From positions 27,343,735 to 27,407,734 of the forward strand of contig NC_041003.1 of NCBI RefSeq assembly GCF_004193775.1: a stretch of 64,000 nucleotides of DNA. The letters are read 5' to 3'. This DNA is from Glycine soja (taxonomy: Eukaryota; Streptophyta; Magnoliopsida; Fabales; Fabaceae). Of this stretch, positions 22,760-34,879 are shown one piece after another. Each line of letters starts with the position of its first letter. Positions within the stretch are counted from its first letter, which is position 1. The notes beneath the pieces were generated by a model. The model was not told the DNA's origin. It saw only the letters and a list, made by a program, of their open reading frames with translations, and did no database searches. A program made the translations under genes and the position numbers.

Positions 22760-25700
22760 ATTTCGTCCCCAAAATTTACCTTACTCAAACAAGGATGGAT
22801 AGGCTGCTCGCATCTGACTCTCTAATTCCCATGTGGCATCTTCTCCTGATGCACCTCCCCAAATCACCTTGACCAATGGAATCTCCTTCCCTCTTAAGTG
22901 CTTTGTTAGTCTATCCTCGATCCTCAAAGGCAATGTTTCATATGTCAAGTTCTCCTTCACTTGTACATCATCCAGTTTGATCACATGAGATGGGTCATGG
23001 ATATACTTACGGAGTTGAGACACATGAAAGACATTGTGAAGATTAGAAAGTGACGATGGTAATGCAATTTGGTATGCCACAGGACCGACACTTTTAAGAA
23101 TTTGGAAAGGACCGATAAAGCAAGGTGTGAGTTTTCGAGATTTCAATGCTCGACCAACCCCAGTCCATGGAGTGACTCTCAAGAACACATGATCACCAAC
23201 CTCGAATTCCAGGCCTCTCCTCCTCTTGTCCTGATAACTTTTTTGCCTACTCTGAGCAGTTCCCATCCTTTCTTGGATCAACTTTACCTTCTTGGTGGTT
23301 TGTTGTACCACTTCAGGTCCTAAGATGAGCTCTTCTCTGGGCTCTAGCCAACATAGAGGTGTCCTACACCATCTACCATGCAGAGCTTCATAGGGAGCCA
23401 TGCCAATGGTAGAGTGAAAACTATTGTTATAAGTGAACTCTATCAATGGCAGAAAACTCTCCCAACTCCCCTTTTGCTCTAAGACACATACCCTCAAAAG
23501 GTCCTCCAATGACTAAATGGTACGTTCAGTTTGGCCATCAGTTTGAGGATGGTAGGCTGAACTTAGTCTAAGCTTGGTTCCCAACACTTTGTTCAGGCTC
23601 TCCCAAAATCTAGAGGTAAACCTAGGATCTCTATCAGACACTATGCTAGATGGCACACCATGTAATTTCACAATCTCACTAATATATAGGGAGGTCAACT
23701 TCTCCAAAGAAAATCTGATATTAATAGGAATAAAGTGAGCAGACTTGGTCAGTCTATCAACAATAACCTAGATAGAATCTAAACCTCTGGGGGTTCTAGG
23801 TAGTCCTACAACAAAATCCATGGAAATATTGTCTCACTTCCACTGGGGTATCTCTAAAGGTTGTAACTTCCTTGAAGGTCTCTGATATTCTATCTTAGCT
23901 TTCTGACAGGCTAAACATGCATACACAAACTCACTAACCTCTCTCTTCATGTTGGGCCACCAAAACATCATCTTCAAATCCTGATACATCTTGGTAGCAC
24001 CAGGATGGATGCTCAAGTTACTCCTATGTCCTTCCTCTAGGATCATCTTCCTAAGTTCGGGCACATTGGCAACACAAATCCTATCTTGAAGTCTCAAGAC
24101 TCCATCTGATCCAACATTGAAACTAGTATTTCTTCCTGACTCTATAGCTTCTAACTAAGTCCTTAGAAAAGAATCAATCTTCTGGCCCTCCCTGATATCT
24201 CCTAGTAACTCACTGGTGATCCTTAAAGTTCCTAATCTCACACTATTAGGGGTAACCTCACATGCAAGACTAAGGTCTCTAAATTGTTCTAGGAGATCCA
24301 TCTCTCTAACCATCAAGGCAGATATATGTAGGGATTTCCTACTCAAGGCGTCAACCACTACATTGGCTTTGCCAGGATGGTAGCTAAGCTTAAAATCATA
24401 ATCTTTAAGAAACTCTAACCATCTCCTTTGACGCACGTTCAGCTCTTTTTGACTAAACAAGTACTTAAGGTTCTTATGATCACTAAACACCTCAAACTTG
24501 GAGCCAAACAGGTAATGCCTCCACATCTTAAGGGCAAAAACCACAGCAGCCAACTCCAGATCATGGGTGGGATAATTCCTATCATGAGTCTTGAGTTGTC
24601 TAAAAGCATAGGCCACTACTTGGCCATTTTGCATCAACACTCCTCCTAAACCCATCTTTGATGCATCACAATACACCTCAAAGGGTTCTCTCAGTTTAGG
24701 CAAAACTAGCACTAGAGTGGTCGTCAATTTTTTCTTAAGGGTCTGGAAACTATGCTCACATTGGGTATCCCACACAAATGCTTGACTCTTACAAGTCAGT
24801 TTAGTCAAAGGTAAAGCTAAGTTGGAGAAACCTTCTATGAATCTCTGGTAGTATCCTACTAAGCCTAGAAAACTCCTAATCTCAAAAATAGATTTAGGAC
24901 TGTCCCATTCAAGAACAACTTCTATCTTACAGGGATCTACAGCTATACCCCCTTAAGATATCACATGCCCTAGGAAACTAACTTTCTCTAACCAAAACTC
25001 ACACTTTGACAACTTAGCAGAAAGTTGTCGGTCCCTAAGGGTATGCAGCACAATCCTCAAGTGTTCTTCATGTTCCTCTCTAGTCTTGGAGTATACCAAA
25101 ATATCATCTATGAATACTACCACAAAAGTATCAAGGTAAGGGTGAAAGACTTTATTCATGTAGTCCATAAACACACCTGGAGCATTAGTCACACCAAAAG
25201 GCATGACTAGATACTCATAGTGACCATAACGGGTCCTAAAAGCAGTCTTCAGTATATCCTCAGACTTCACTCGAATCTGATGGTAGCCTGACCTAAGGTC
25301 TATCTTGCTAAACACACAAGCTCCTACCAGCTAGTCCATAAGGTCATCTATTCTAGGCAAAGGGTACTTATTCTTTATCGTCACCTTATTCAACTGGCGG
25401 TAGTCTACACACAACCTCATGGTCCCATCTTTCTTCTTTACTAACAACACTTGTGCTCCCCATGGAGACACACTAGGTCTCACAAACCGCTTCTCCAACA
25501 ACTCCCCTAACTATTTCTTAAGCTCGGCTAACTCTATAGGAGACATCCTATAAGGGGCTATGGATATGGGTCCAGCACTAGGCACCAAGTCTATGGAAAA
25601 ATCTATCTTTCTCTTGGGTGGTAGACCGGATATATCCTCAGAAAACACTTCAGGAAACTCTCTGACAACAGGGAGGTCACACATGGAAACCTTTGTCTCT

Positions 25701-26240
25701 ATTTCCAGGTTAGACAAGATCATGTACAGTTGAGCATTTTCTTTTAAAGATGTCACAACTTGGTTGGCATAGATAAACATCATATCCTTACTCACTCCAG
25801 AACCATCAAACACCACAATTTTATCAAAATAGTTTAACAAGACATGGTTGGAAGGTAACCAGTCCATACCCAGAATAACATCAATTTGGCTCAAGGGCAA
25901 ACAAATCAAATCAATCACAAATGTTCTACCAGAAATTTCCACAGGACAATTCAAACACACATTAGAAGTTAACACAGAACCAATAATTCGGGTCTCTACC
26001 ACCAGATCTTTATTTAAAGAAGACACAAAAAGCTTAAGTTTCCCTACACACGAATAGGATATAAAAGAATGGGTTGCACCGGAATCAAATAGTACAAGTA
26101 AGGGAATCCCATTTATGAAACATTTACCTTGGATTAGATCTTTGGATTTCGAAGCTTTGACACCGTTAAGGGTAAAGACTCTTCCCGTGGCCTTCAGATG
26201 TCCAATTTGGTCATTCAGGCCCCCACCATTCTGCTCCTTC
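22760..26240 (-). pseudogene. Chromovirus pol remnant: protease, RT, RNase H, integrase, chromodomain-like tail
   Basis: Read on the minus strand. Protease has LFDSGATHSF (about 26095-26065) and ILGMDWL. RT runs from about 25480 to 24953 with [21 protein letters not shown] and catalytic [10 protein letters not shown]. RNase H (24808-24155) has [26 protein letters not shown] and [10 protein letters not shown]. The integrase zinc-binding part (24097-23834) keeps H, H, C, C (GHRSNLSIHPGATKMYQDLK, CLACQKAK). The core (about 23800-23400) has [12 protein letters not shown] and [12 protein letters not shown]. The C-terminus (22781-23509) ends in a chromodomain-like WGGASGEDATWELES. Seven in-frame stops interrupt pol, each in a Gln or Trp codon context: 25511, 25331, 24953, 24155, 23834, 23768 and 23513. 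It cannot encode a working polyprotein. Confidence 0.9.
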
Positions 26241-26260
26241 TTGGGATATGGACAATCTCT

Positions 26261-27169
26261 CTAAATATGCCCCTTTTGTCTACTATTAAAACATGTCATG
26301 CCTTTATAAGGACAATTTGAGGAGATGTTCCCTGGCTTACCACATTTATAACAACTGATCTGAGTGGGGAAAGTATTGGGTTTGCTACCACTACCACCCG
26401 CAAACCCCATAGCAGCAATCCTTTGATTGTTGGGGCGGTTACCATATTGCTTAGGAGGGGTTGAGTACGGTTTTCCTCGATGTTGAGGTCCATTCTTTTT
26501 GTTCTTCATTGGACTATACTCCTATAATAGCTCGCCCTATCTCGAAAGTCTTCATCCCAAATCCGGCACATGTTAACCAAGAGTGGAAACTGACAAACAC
26601 CCTGGTTTCATAGCTTGCTTCACTTCAGGTCGCAAGCCGTTTAGAAACTTCACACATTTGGAACTTTCACCATCTCTCCCTTGATAATGGGGAAAGTACC
26701 TCACCAACTCCTCAAACTTGGTTGCATATTCAGCCACAGTCATGTTTCCCTGCTTGAGCTCCAAGAACTCCATCTCTTTCTTGTTCCTAACATCCTCAAG
26801 AAAGTATTTCTCTAAAAATACCCTCTTGAAGGCATCCCAAGTCACATCTTGACCTTCATCCTCTAGGCATTGGCGAGTATTCTCCCACCAATACTCAGCT
26901 TCTTCCACTAGAGTATATGTACCAAAAGCAACCTTTTGCCCTTCTGGACATGCCATCACTCGAAAAAATTTCTCAATTTCCCTTATCCAATTCTGAGCAC
27001 CATCAGGGTTGTATCCTCCATTGAAAGCAGGAGGATTGTTTCGTTGGAAGCTGTCCAACCCTTGGTACACAACAGCTTCAGCAACTTCTCCCCTATTTGG
27101 ATTTCCTATAGCCTGAGCAAAGGCTTGGATAGCATTAGCTATCGCACGATCATTCCGTCCAACCATCAC
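26261..27169 (-). pseudogene. Chromovirus gag remnant with zinc knuckle
   Basis: The start MMVGRNDRAIANAI is followed by the gag core FNGGYNPDGAQNWIREIEKF and EEAEYWWENTR, and a second conserved block LELKQGNMTVAEYATKFEEL. The frame slips near 26600, and again near 26515. After that a basic segment and a CCHC-type knuckle, CYKCGKPGNISSNC, appear; the His position is replaced by Asn. A second degenerate knuckle runs into an in-frame TAG at 26261 within GHI(stop)RDCPY. At least two frameshifts and one stop make it a pseudogene. Confidence 0.88.
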
Positions 27170-27642
27170 TCCTTATATACACCAGGAAGTGAGACATGGA
27201 AAAAATACACACAAGAAAAAGAGCAACACAAAAATCACAACCATCACAAGTCCCTACTATGTTACTTTTGAGAGTTGATGCCTCGAGAAAGTATTCCCTT
27301 AAACTAATCCCCTCTCGAGACATTAACACTCACTTTCCATCATTTGTATTTCTTGATCGCTTGCCATATCATCCCATTGCACTTCACAAATTATACAGAT
27401 GGCCAGTCTGATAACTCATGACACGACATTGAAACTCATGGTATAGAAGACATCAACAATACTCATGGTATAGCAGACATCAGGAAACCAAACATGTTAT
27501 GACTAAAACAATCAAATCTCTATAACACAAACACAACAAAGTGAATAAGTTCCAATTGCAAACAACAGACATCAAGCATTGAATAAGGCAACCACAAAAT
27601 GCACAAAAAAACATAGCAAGCTCACAACTCACTGGCCGAAAA

Positions 27643-27664
27643 GGTTCAACCAGCTCTGATACCA
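27643..27664 (-). other. Primer-binding site (initiator tRNA-Met type)
   Basis: The minus strand reads TGGTATCAGAGCTGGTTG, starting four bases from the 5' LTR edge. TGGTATCAGAGC is the complement of the 3' end of plant initiator tRNA-Met and is the usual PBS of this clade. Confidence 0.85.
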
Positions 27665-27668
27665 CTAA

Positions 27669-29047
27669 TGTAACTACCCGCCTCGTCGCTACGATAACAC
27701 CATTCTAAACCGCAACGATTTCAATTTTTAAATGAAAATTATGTTACTTTGCTTATGGAAAAAAATGAAAGTAAATTATTTTTTATATATACATTCACCA
27801 AACAACACACCAATACTTAAGTGAATACATATATATATTGGTATAGTAACTCCATACACATCATTCACATAATGGAAACTAAATTTGTTCATACATATAA
27901 TTAAAACTGTGATTTACATCCTCGATTCAACAAAAGAATTATGGAACTAGCTATGGAGGAGTTGATTAACAAAACACAACTCTCTCCCAAAATAATCCCA
28001 TCATCAAGTCGGCTCGGTGGCTCCACAAAAGAATCTCACTTCTCGTACTCTACTGCTGTCATTCTGCTCACACGAACAAGAGTTCGTGATCATCACAGGT
28101 ACCAACACACGGTACAAAAATTGCGAGGGGTGAGTTTATGATAAAAGAAATTAATACAAAAATCAAATAACCACAATTAGTAAGAAAACATTAACAAGTA
28201 TCATAAGCTTGCACCAACATTCATTAGTCCAATACACACTCAACAAATAGTCATCATCCATCCACAATTCCAATCATTCATGCTCAATATGATGCATTCA
28301 CCTGACCTCAACTCTCATATGCAATATGGTACCATCCCCAAGGAAATAGCCAATGCGTGTCCACACGACACTCTCACTTAGGAAAACTAGGCAGTAAGTG
28401 TCGAGGTCACCCTGTCATGCACAGGCAACACCCCTCCCCCCCCCCCCCCCCCCACGGTGATCAGCCTGAGTCACAAGGGAGTTCCAAACCGAGTGACATG
28501 CCCTCAAGTACAAGTATTCCTCCTCATGAGAAACTACAAGTACTTACTGACAAAGTTTATACTATTTCCATGTCATATGAAGTATGAAACATTGGCACCA
28601 TCAAATGCACTGACCATGGATAATTAAAGACTCTAAGTCTTTCCCCTCCAGCGATACTTAAAACTCTTTAACCACTTTATTTCCCTCACCAGGGACATCC
28701 AACAAGGTCACTGCACTCCCCCATGTACATACACAACATACAACATATGAAACATGGGCATTATCGATGCACTGACCATGGATAATTAAAGATTATAAGT
28801 CATCCCCCTCCAGAGATGCTTAGAACTCTTTAACCACTCTATTTCCCCCACCAGGGACATCCAACAACGTCACTACACCCCCCATGTACATACACGTCAC
28901 ACAACGTATGAAACATGGGCACCATCAATGCATTGACCGTGGATAATTAAAGATTCTAAGTCATCCCCCTCCAGAGATGCTTAAAACTCTTTAACCACTT
29001 TATTTCCCCCACCAAGGACATCCAACAAGGTCAATGCACCCCCCATG
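27669..29047 (-). repeat. 5' LTR of the chromovirus, truncated
   Basis: Starts TGTAACTACCCGCC and follows the left LTR until CACCCCCCATG at 29047, where the match stops and CACTA tnp2 coding sequence begins. About 1.6 kb of LTR, equivalent to 21103-22739, is absent. A poly-C run of about 18 lies at 28436-28454, and three 160-bp repeat copies follow it. Confidence 0.88.
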
Positions 29048-30057
29048 TGGTGGATATACCCGATTGAGCGATAGATCTTAAAAAGGTATACAAAGAATCT
29101 ACACTGTTCTGAAGCTTCTGTTGTTGAAAGGTACATTATGGAAGAAACTATTGAGTTTTGTTCCGAGTACATGTAACAAGGAAAAACCTGTTGGGGTTCC
29201 GGAGTCTCACCATGATGAGAGAGTGGGAGGTAAGGGTTCAAAAGGACTGCATGTTATCACTCCAAGTCTAGAAGAATTGCAACAAGCTCATTTGTATATA
29301 CTAAATAACAGTAATGAAGTTCTACCATACATACTTTGTCACGAAGCTTTATTCAAGGAAAGCAACCCAAAAATGACCAAGAATAGGGTGTTGAAAGAGC
29401 ATAACAAGACTTTCCTAAATTGGTTTAAAGATATAATCTTCGGTGACCATAATGCATCTGAAAGGTTAAGGAAGTTAGTAGATGGGCCTAAAAGAAATGT
29501 TATAACTTGGCAAGGATACGATATCAACAAGTATTCCTTCTACACAAAAACACAAGATGACAAGTACAATGCAAAACAATGGTGTAAGTCTAAGGGCTGA
29601 ATCTCAACATTTTGCTACTGTACATGATGACAATCCTTGTGTAGCTTACATGCCTTACTTTGGAGTCATTGAAGAAATCTGGGAGGTTAATTATGTAAAA
29701 TTTAGTGTATGTGTTTTCAAGTGCAACTCGATAGATAGCAATATCGGTGTGCGAACCGATGATTTCGGATTTACTTTGGTAGATCTAAAGAAGCTCACTT
29801 ATCAGAACGAGCCTTTTATCATGGTTGAACAAGCTAAATAGATATTCTATGTTGAAGATCCTTGTGATGAAAGATGGTCAGCAGTTCTACATAGAAAAAC
29901 AATTGGTGTTAATATTGAAGATGATGATTCAACCCTTGAAAGTTGTCTCACTCCTTTCTTTGCACAAATTTTGAGTAACGTCAATGGAGAAGAAGTTGAC
30001 GACGTCCTCACAAATCGTAACGATCATGATGAAGGAGAATTAATTAACATCGTATAA
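29048..30057 (+). pseudogene. CACTA TNP2 transposase C-terminal part
   Basis: Starts within the conserved (W)YPIER segment. It then gives VVERYIMEETIEFCSEYM, GVPESHHDERVGGKGSKGLH and LEELQQAHLYILNN, then EHNKTFLNWFKD and LVDGPKRNVITWQGYDINKY, and VKFSVCVFKCNSIDSNIGVR with DDFGFTLVDLKKLTYQNEPF, the TNP2/DUF4216 region. It ends at a TAA at 30055-30057. Frame slips occur near 29185 and 29575, and an in-frame TAG follows EQAK at about 29839. The N-terminal DDE catalytic part is absent. It is non-functional. Confidence 0.85.
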
Positions 30058-30160
30058 TGTAATTTATTTTATATTTACTTGGTTTGTTAATTTTAGTTAC
30101 ACAACTTAATATAGTTTTCATACATTTTTTAATTAATGTTGTTGTTTTTTTTACTGGCAC

Positions 30161-32314
30161 ATGGCTACACCACCTAGCTCACCTCCTCCTCCTCCTGAGT
30201 CAGCAACACCTTCTTCACCGTCTTCATCAAAGAATACTAGAAAAGCAACACGAATCAGGTCGTTGACTACTAGACCAGCTGGGGTGAAGAGACTAGTGGT
30301 TCATGTTGACCCTGTCATTGGGAAATTCGATGGTCCCCACCGAAAGAAATTAAGAACATATTTGGGGATTGTCTTTCGTGATAAGGTGGATGATACATTT
30401 GATAATTGGAAACAATTCCATATCGCTTAAAAGGATATGATATGGGAATATATTCAGGTATTTCAATTAAATGTTGAATGTTGTTGTAATATGTTGTACT
30501 AAAAATCCTAATTTGTAATTTACTAACTACACAATGTATTTATTCTATCGTAGGCTAAATTTGATATCCCTGAATCATCTGATTTGAGGACAAAGAAAAA
30601 AAAATACTTCAAACCGTAGGAGAGTGGTGAAGGCAATTTAAGTCATATCTGACCTCTAAATGGGCCCTGGCACACGGCAAGGAGGGCGAGGATGACAAAG
30701 TCTGCGAGAAGTATAGAATAAGCAAAGAGAAGTGGACCCAATTTTGTCAGAGCCTTGGAGATCCTTTATGGGAGGTTAGTTGATTTTCAGTGTTTTTAAA
30801 TCTTCATATTGACGCATTATTGTCAACTAGACCAGTTATCGTTATGTGTTATTGCCATTGGATGTTCAAAAGAAGGCATAGGCCATTCTGAAACAAAACA
30901 CTACCCCTCACATGTTGTCTCGTGGGGGATATGATTTTCTAGAAAAAAATTGATGGATAAGAAGCAAAAGAAATGGTTGGAGGAAGCAATTCAATCCGGG
31001 AGAACTAACACAGTTGTTGATCCTCCATCTCCCATCAGATGACACGTGAAGTGGAAGATGGCCCAAACGAAGAAAACTGGTCAAATGACGTCTGAGGCTG
31101 CAAAGGAAATTGCAGATAGGATTATAAGTCACTTTCGTTTGTTAATGGTTATTTTTTGTAACAATTGTTGGATGAGTAAACCAATATTGTTTCATCTGTT
31201 GATTGCAGGATTCCTTGGAGGAGCAGGCCTCACAAGGAAGTTTTGCCACCCATGGACGTCAGGATGTACTAACTGTTGCCATTAGGCGACCAGAGCACCC
31301 AGGTCTTGTCCTTACTGCTGGAACCAGCTTCAAGGGCCTCTCGCACCTCTTCCTCCATGGCTGCTGAAGACCTGGAGTAGCTGACACAAAAGATCAGAGA
31401 CAAGCTGGAGGAGTCAATCACACAAAAAGTGACTCAACAATTAATGATGTCCTTAAGCAGATGCAGTATCAGATGCAATCATAAGGACTCGCACAACCTC
31501 CTGAGGCTGAGGTTGGTCCTTCTACTACTCGTGTCAATATAAAGGAAAGTTGTGTTGATCCCTCAAGGCAGGACCCAGAAACGGGTGACTCAGACAAATT
31601 TGGGATATATGTCAATGACAATCATCCCCGAATCGTTGCTCTTGGAAGAGTTTATAAGGGGTCGACAGTCATCCATAGCATTCCTTTGGGCAATGATCAA
31701 GTGAAGGTCGGGGTTGAGGAAGTCTGAGATGTTGATTTTCGTGTTCATGTACCCACTTAAGAGGTTCAGTTAGTGGGGCAGGCACTTAACACCTTCCTTA
31801 CTTGGTTGACACATCTCATAAAGCCTTTTTCAGCTCAAGTATTTCATTTTGTTTTTTAAAATAATTATTAATAAATGATTTGTTACAAATCAATTTTTGA
31901 CTGTCATTCGCTTAATGTGTAGGATAAGCAGGTAATTGAGGGACCAGCGAAACCTGTAGATATGTTGGATCCTGACATTGATCCGTTGTACCTGATGACA
32001 TTGACCATTTAAAAGCTTTTCTTGAAGTCGTTGCAGGTGTCATGGGATGCTAGCATGTTTGGTGTGTATAATGATTACTTCCCATTGTACATAAAGCATG
32101 AAGATATTTTTGAAATAGCTCACGGTGGTCAATGTCTGAGCATTTCTATTATACAATTGTGGATTCTATAAGTCACTTTACATTATTGTATATTACCTAA
32201 CTAATTGTTTTATCATATTCATGCATAATGTACTATGTTTTAACAACAAGCATATGACTAAGACAACTATGCGAGTAGGGAATGTCGATGTGTATGGATT
32301 CCTCGAGCCACAAT
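30161..32314 (+). pseudogene. CACTA second ORF (En/Spm transposase-associated, TNP1-type region)
   Basis: Begins MATPPSSPPPPPESATPSSP, a Pro/Ser-rich start. GVKRLVVHVDPVIGKFDGPH follows, then KDMIWEYIQ and a block with WTQFCQSLGDPLWE-type wording near 30735-30775. Later pieces resemble the plant Ptta/En/Spm family: EEQASQGSFATHGRQDVLT (about 31215) and VDMLDPDIDPLYL (about 31960). Introns and several stops interrupt it, including a TAA directly after NWKQFHIA at 30428. Its role in CACTA elements is probably DNA binding at subterminal repeats, by family knowledge. It is broken here. Confidence 0.6.
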
Positions 32315-33814
32315 TGTTAGTCGTCTTATACGAATAACTATTGTATAGAAATTATTTTCCAAAACTTGTATAGTTCCCCAATTTATGGTTATTTTGGAGT
32401 AATTTTGTAAATAAATTTTGTTTTATGGATAAAGTTGTCTCTAGAATATGTCTATTGGATTTAATGATGAAATCTGGGTATTTTCAGATGAAAAAGAGGC
32501 TAAGTTTTGAAGTGCAAAAAGCAGAAGTTGGGCTAAGCGCGCATCCACTGCCAAGCACAGCTTCAGTGCGCGAAGGAGAATTTGGAAGAGCATCAGCATC
32601 AAGGTTGCACGCTAAGCGCAAGATCAGTGCGCTAAGCGTAGCATGTGTCTTCAGCCAGGCTCAGCGCAAGACTGACGCTAAGCCCAAACCCACTTACTCA
32701 CGCTAAGCACAAGGGTGGTGCTAAGTGCAACGTCGCAAATTCATAGCCTATTTAAAGCTTGTTTTGTGTAGAATTAGGGCAGATAATGCCCAGAGCACAG
32801 AATTCCACAGCACACCATAGTGCCTATTTTGGGAAAAGAGCTTTGGAGGTAGCAAGAGGAGCAACTTTTGCAGAGGAGCCTAGGTTTTGTAAGCTTATTA
32901 TTGTTAGAGTTTCTTTTGTAATGGCTGGCTAAACACCCTAGTTGGGGGATTTCTAATGAACAACTGATATAAATACTTAATATTTAATTGATTATGTTTT
33001 CTGTGTTCAATGCTTCCTTCAATGCTTAATGTTTGTATGTTTTTGGTCTGATCATCCATTTGTGTACATAGTTAGGTGACTTTAGCATTGGGAAATGTAT
33101 TGTTGCCTTAGAACTTGATTGAAGCAAGATCAAAACTTAGTCTTACAAGAGGCATCTGCGGATTAAGTTTTGGTTTTAATTATGTTGTTACAATAATGTT
33201 GTTTAGTCTAGGCCTAGTCTTACAAGAGGGATCTACGAACGAAGCTTAGGCTAAATAAGGCTAAACTTTCGTAAGCTGCTTGAGTTGAGTCTAGTCTTAC
33301 AAGAGGGATCTGCGGATGAAACTCAGTTTAAGTTAGTCTAAACCTAAGAGGGTCGTCTAAATTGGCCTAGTCCAACAAGAGGGATCTGAGGACGAAGCTT
33401 GGATTGATTCAGTCTGATGAGGGATCAAGGTTTAGTAATTTAGGCTACAGCATAAAACACAAGAGCATGATTGATTAGAGAAATATAATTATATGCATCA
33501 GCTTGTTTGTTAGAAAGACCCAACATTTCTACTTACTGCTGTCACTTTTACTTACCTTGCATTCTATAGTTTTTAGCATAAAGGTTTAGTTTAAATTCTG
33601 TTTGAAATTATCAATCATACATGTTCTCTCAACAATGCTTCATTTCTGAACTTAACTCAGGCTAACATTAGTTCCTTGTGTTTGATACTCGGATTCATCT
33701 GTTTTAATTTTTAAATACTTGACAATCCGGTGCGCTTTCCGGCAAACCGGGTTTCCCTTGAATATATTTGTACGAAGAAAAAGTGGAATAAGAAGTAACC
33801 GCAGGGGAAATCCA
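32315..33814 (+). mobile_element. Solo LTR D, inserted in the CACTA Ulp1-side coding region
   Basis: Coding sequence stops after GFLEPQ (32314) and resumes at about 33826. The insert begins TGTTAGTCG, as does the minus strand of solo LTR B, and ends beyond CCGGTGCGCTTTCCGG (33730), again like B. ACAAT precedes it (32310-32314) and ACAAA follows a candidate end at 33814; the right edge is uncertain by tens of bases. GCTAAGCG motifs occur at 32520-32720, and a recurring CTTACAAGAGG(G/C)ATCTGCGG phrase at 33140-33390. No PBS or coding sequence was seen. Confidence 0.65.
33140..33400 (+). repeat. Dispersed repeats of an ACAAGAGGGATCTG phrase in LTR D
   Basis: Four or five copies, at about 33144, 33221, 33298 and 33376, spaced close to 77 bp, each followed by CGGA and an AAGCTTAG-like word. 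LTR B carries the counterpart TATCACGAGGGAT on its minus strand (about 15295 and 15390). Confidence 0.7.
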
Positions 33815-33825
33815 ACAAAGTATTT

Positions 33826-34650
33826 ATGGCTATACAAAGATTTGGGCAATCGTAATTTGAATCAGAAGATTATATTATGAAATGGATGCAGAATTCACAA
33901 AGAGATGTGTACCTAGGAGCCTACTTGAATGGGTAAGTTAAATTAAACAAATCAATTTAAATCATGTATGCTTTATAATAAATTAATGTTCTCCAATGCA
34001 ATGTACATTGGCAAATGGTCATCATTCTACCTAAGAACAATGTTGTCATCTGGTTTTGTTCCTTGCACAATAGGCCCAACAACTACTTGAAATGAATTAT
34101 CAACATGTAAGTTATATTTTGTAATACATTTCCTTTATGATTACAATTTCACTTCAATATTTTTATTGTATAATACACATGCATGTTTCTCTTAACCAGT
34201 GCTTTGAAAGGATTCAACGATAATCAAGGAAGTAAATCCAAGGCTGCTACTAGATTGATTAGTTAAAGTAAGTCATTTAAATAATGTTTCATGTCTTAAA
34301 AATTAAATTTTATTACGCTTCAGTTAACTTTGAATATCTAAATATCCTATTCAATTTAGTGTAATACAAGCAAAAAGAAAGCATTGAGTGCGGGTACTAC
34401 GTAACGCATTGGATGTCAACAATAGTCCTAGGAGGTTTCAAGGATAACTAGGAAACATTAATTGTTTACTTCATAACCAATTCAATTTCTTATAATTGTT
34501 AGACTCATTTATTAACTTATGTGTTTTATTATATCATGCAATATTTTACTGATCAAAGACCATTGGAATCAGAGAAAATTAAGGCAATTTGCATTCAGTA
34601 GGCAAGATATTATTTGAAAGTTAAAAATCAAACACTAGGAATTTAAGTGA
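33826..34650 (+). pseudogene. CACTA-borne Ulp1-like cysteine protease (peptidase C48) fragment
   Basis: Plus-strand pieces read ESEDYIMKWMQNSQRDVYLG, then after an intron-like gap VHWQMVIILPKNNVVIWFCS and LHNRPNNYLK, then ALKGF, and later KQKESIECGYYVTHWMSTIV and YFTDQRPLESEKIKAI. HWQMV holds the catalytic His and ECGYYV the catalytic Cys of the C48 fold found in plant CACTA and MULE elements; the usual Asp position reads CS. Stops after YLK, after GGFKDN and before ARYYLKV break it. The last two fit TGG-to-TAG. Confidence 0.75.
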
Positions 34651-34879
34651 TTTTAGATTTGTAGAGTAGTTATTACGTAAATTTAGATTAGGTTACAAAT
34701 GATTTTATGTATTGACATTCATTTTTCTTATAATTCATTGCAAATATTCAATTATATATAATGGAAAAAATTTAAACTGGTTGATAAAAACTGTTTGGTA
34801 TGGTACTGCTTTAAAATTTCAGGTTAAATGGGGTAATTACAAAAACAAATAAGATATTAAAAAAATAGAAAAAACATTA

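Larger units (their letters stand above)
14430..29047 (-). mobile_element. Ty3/gypsy chromovirus (Tekay-like), minus strand, with nested insertions
   Basis: Two long terminal repeats (14430-22739 including insertions; 27669-29047, truncated) flank an internal region (22740-27668) coding gag and pol on the minus strand in the order protease, RT, RNase H, integrase. The LTR edges read TGTAAC at the internal-facing left edge of the right copy and GTTACA at 22739, typical TG...CA ends. An initiator-Met-type primer site sits beside the right (5') LTR. Net LTR length is about 3 kb, long LTRs being usual for the Tekay/Del clade. The target duplication cannot be checked, because the outer end of the right LTR is missing. 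Confidence 0.88.
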
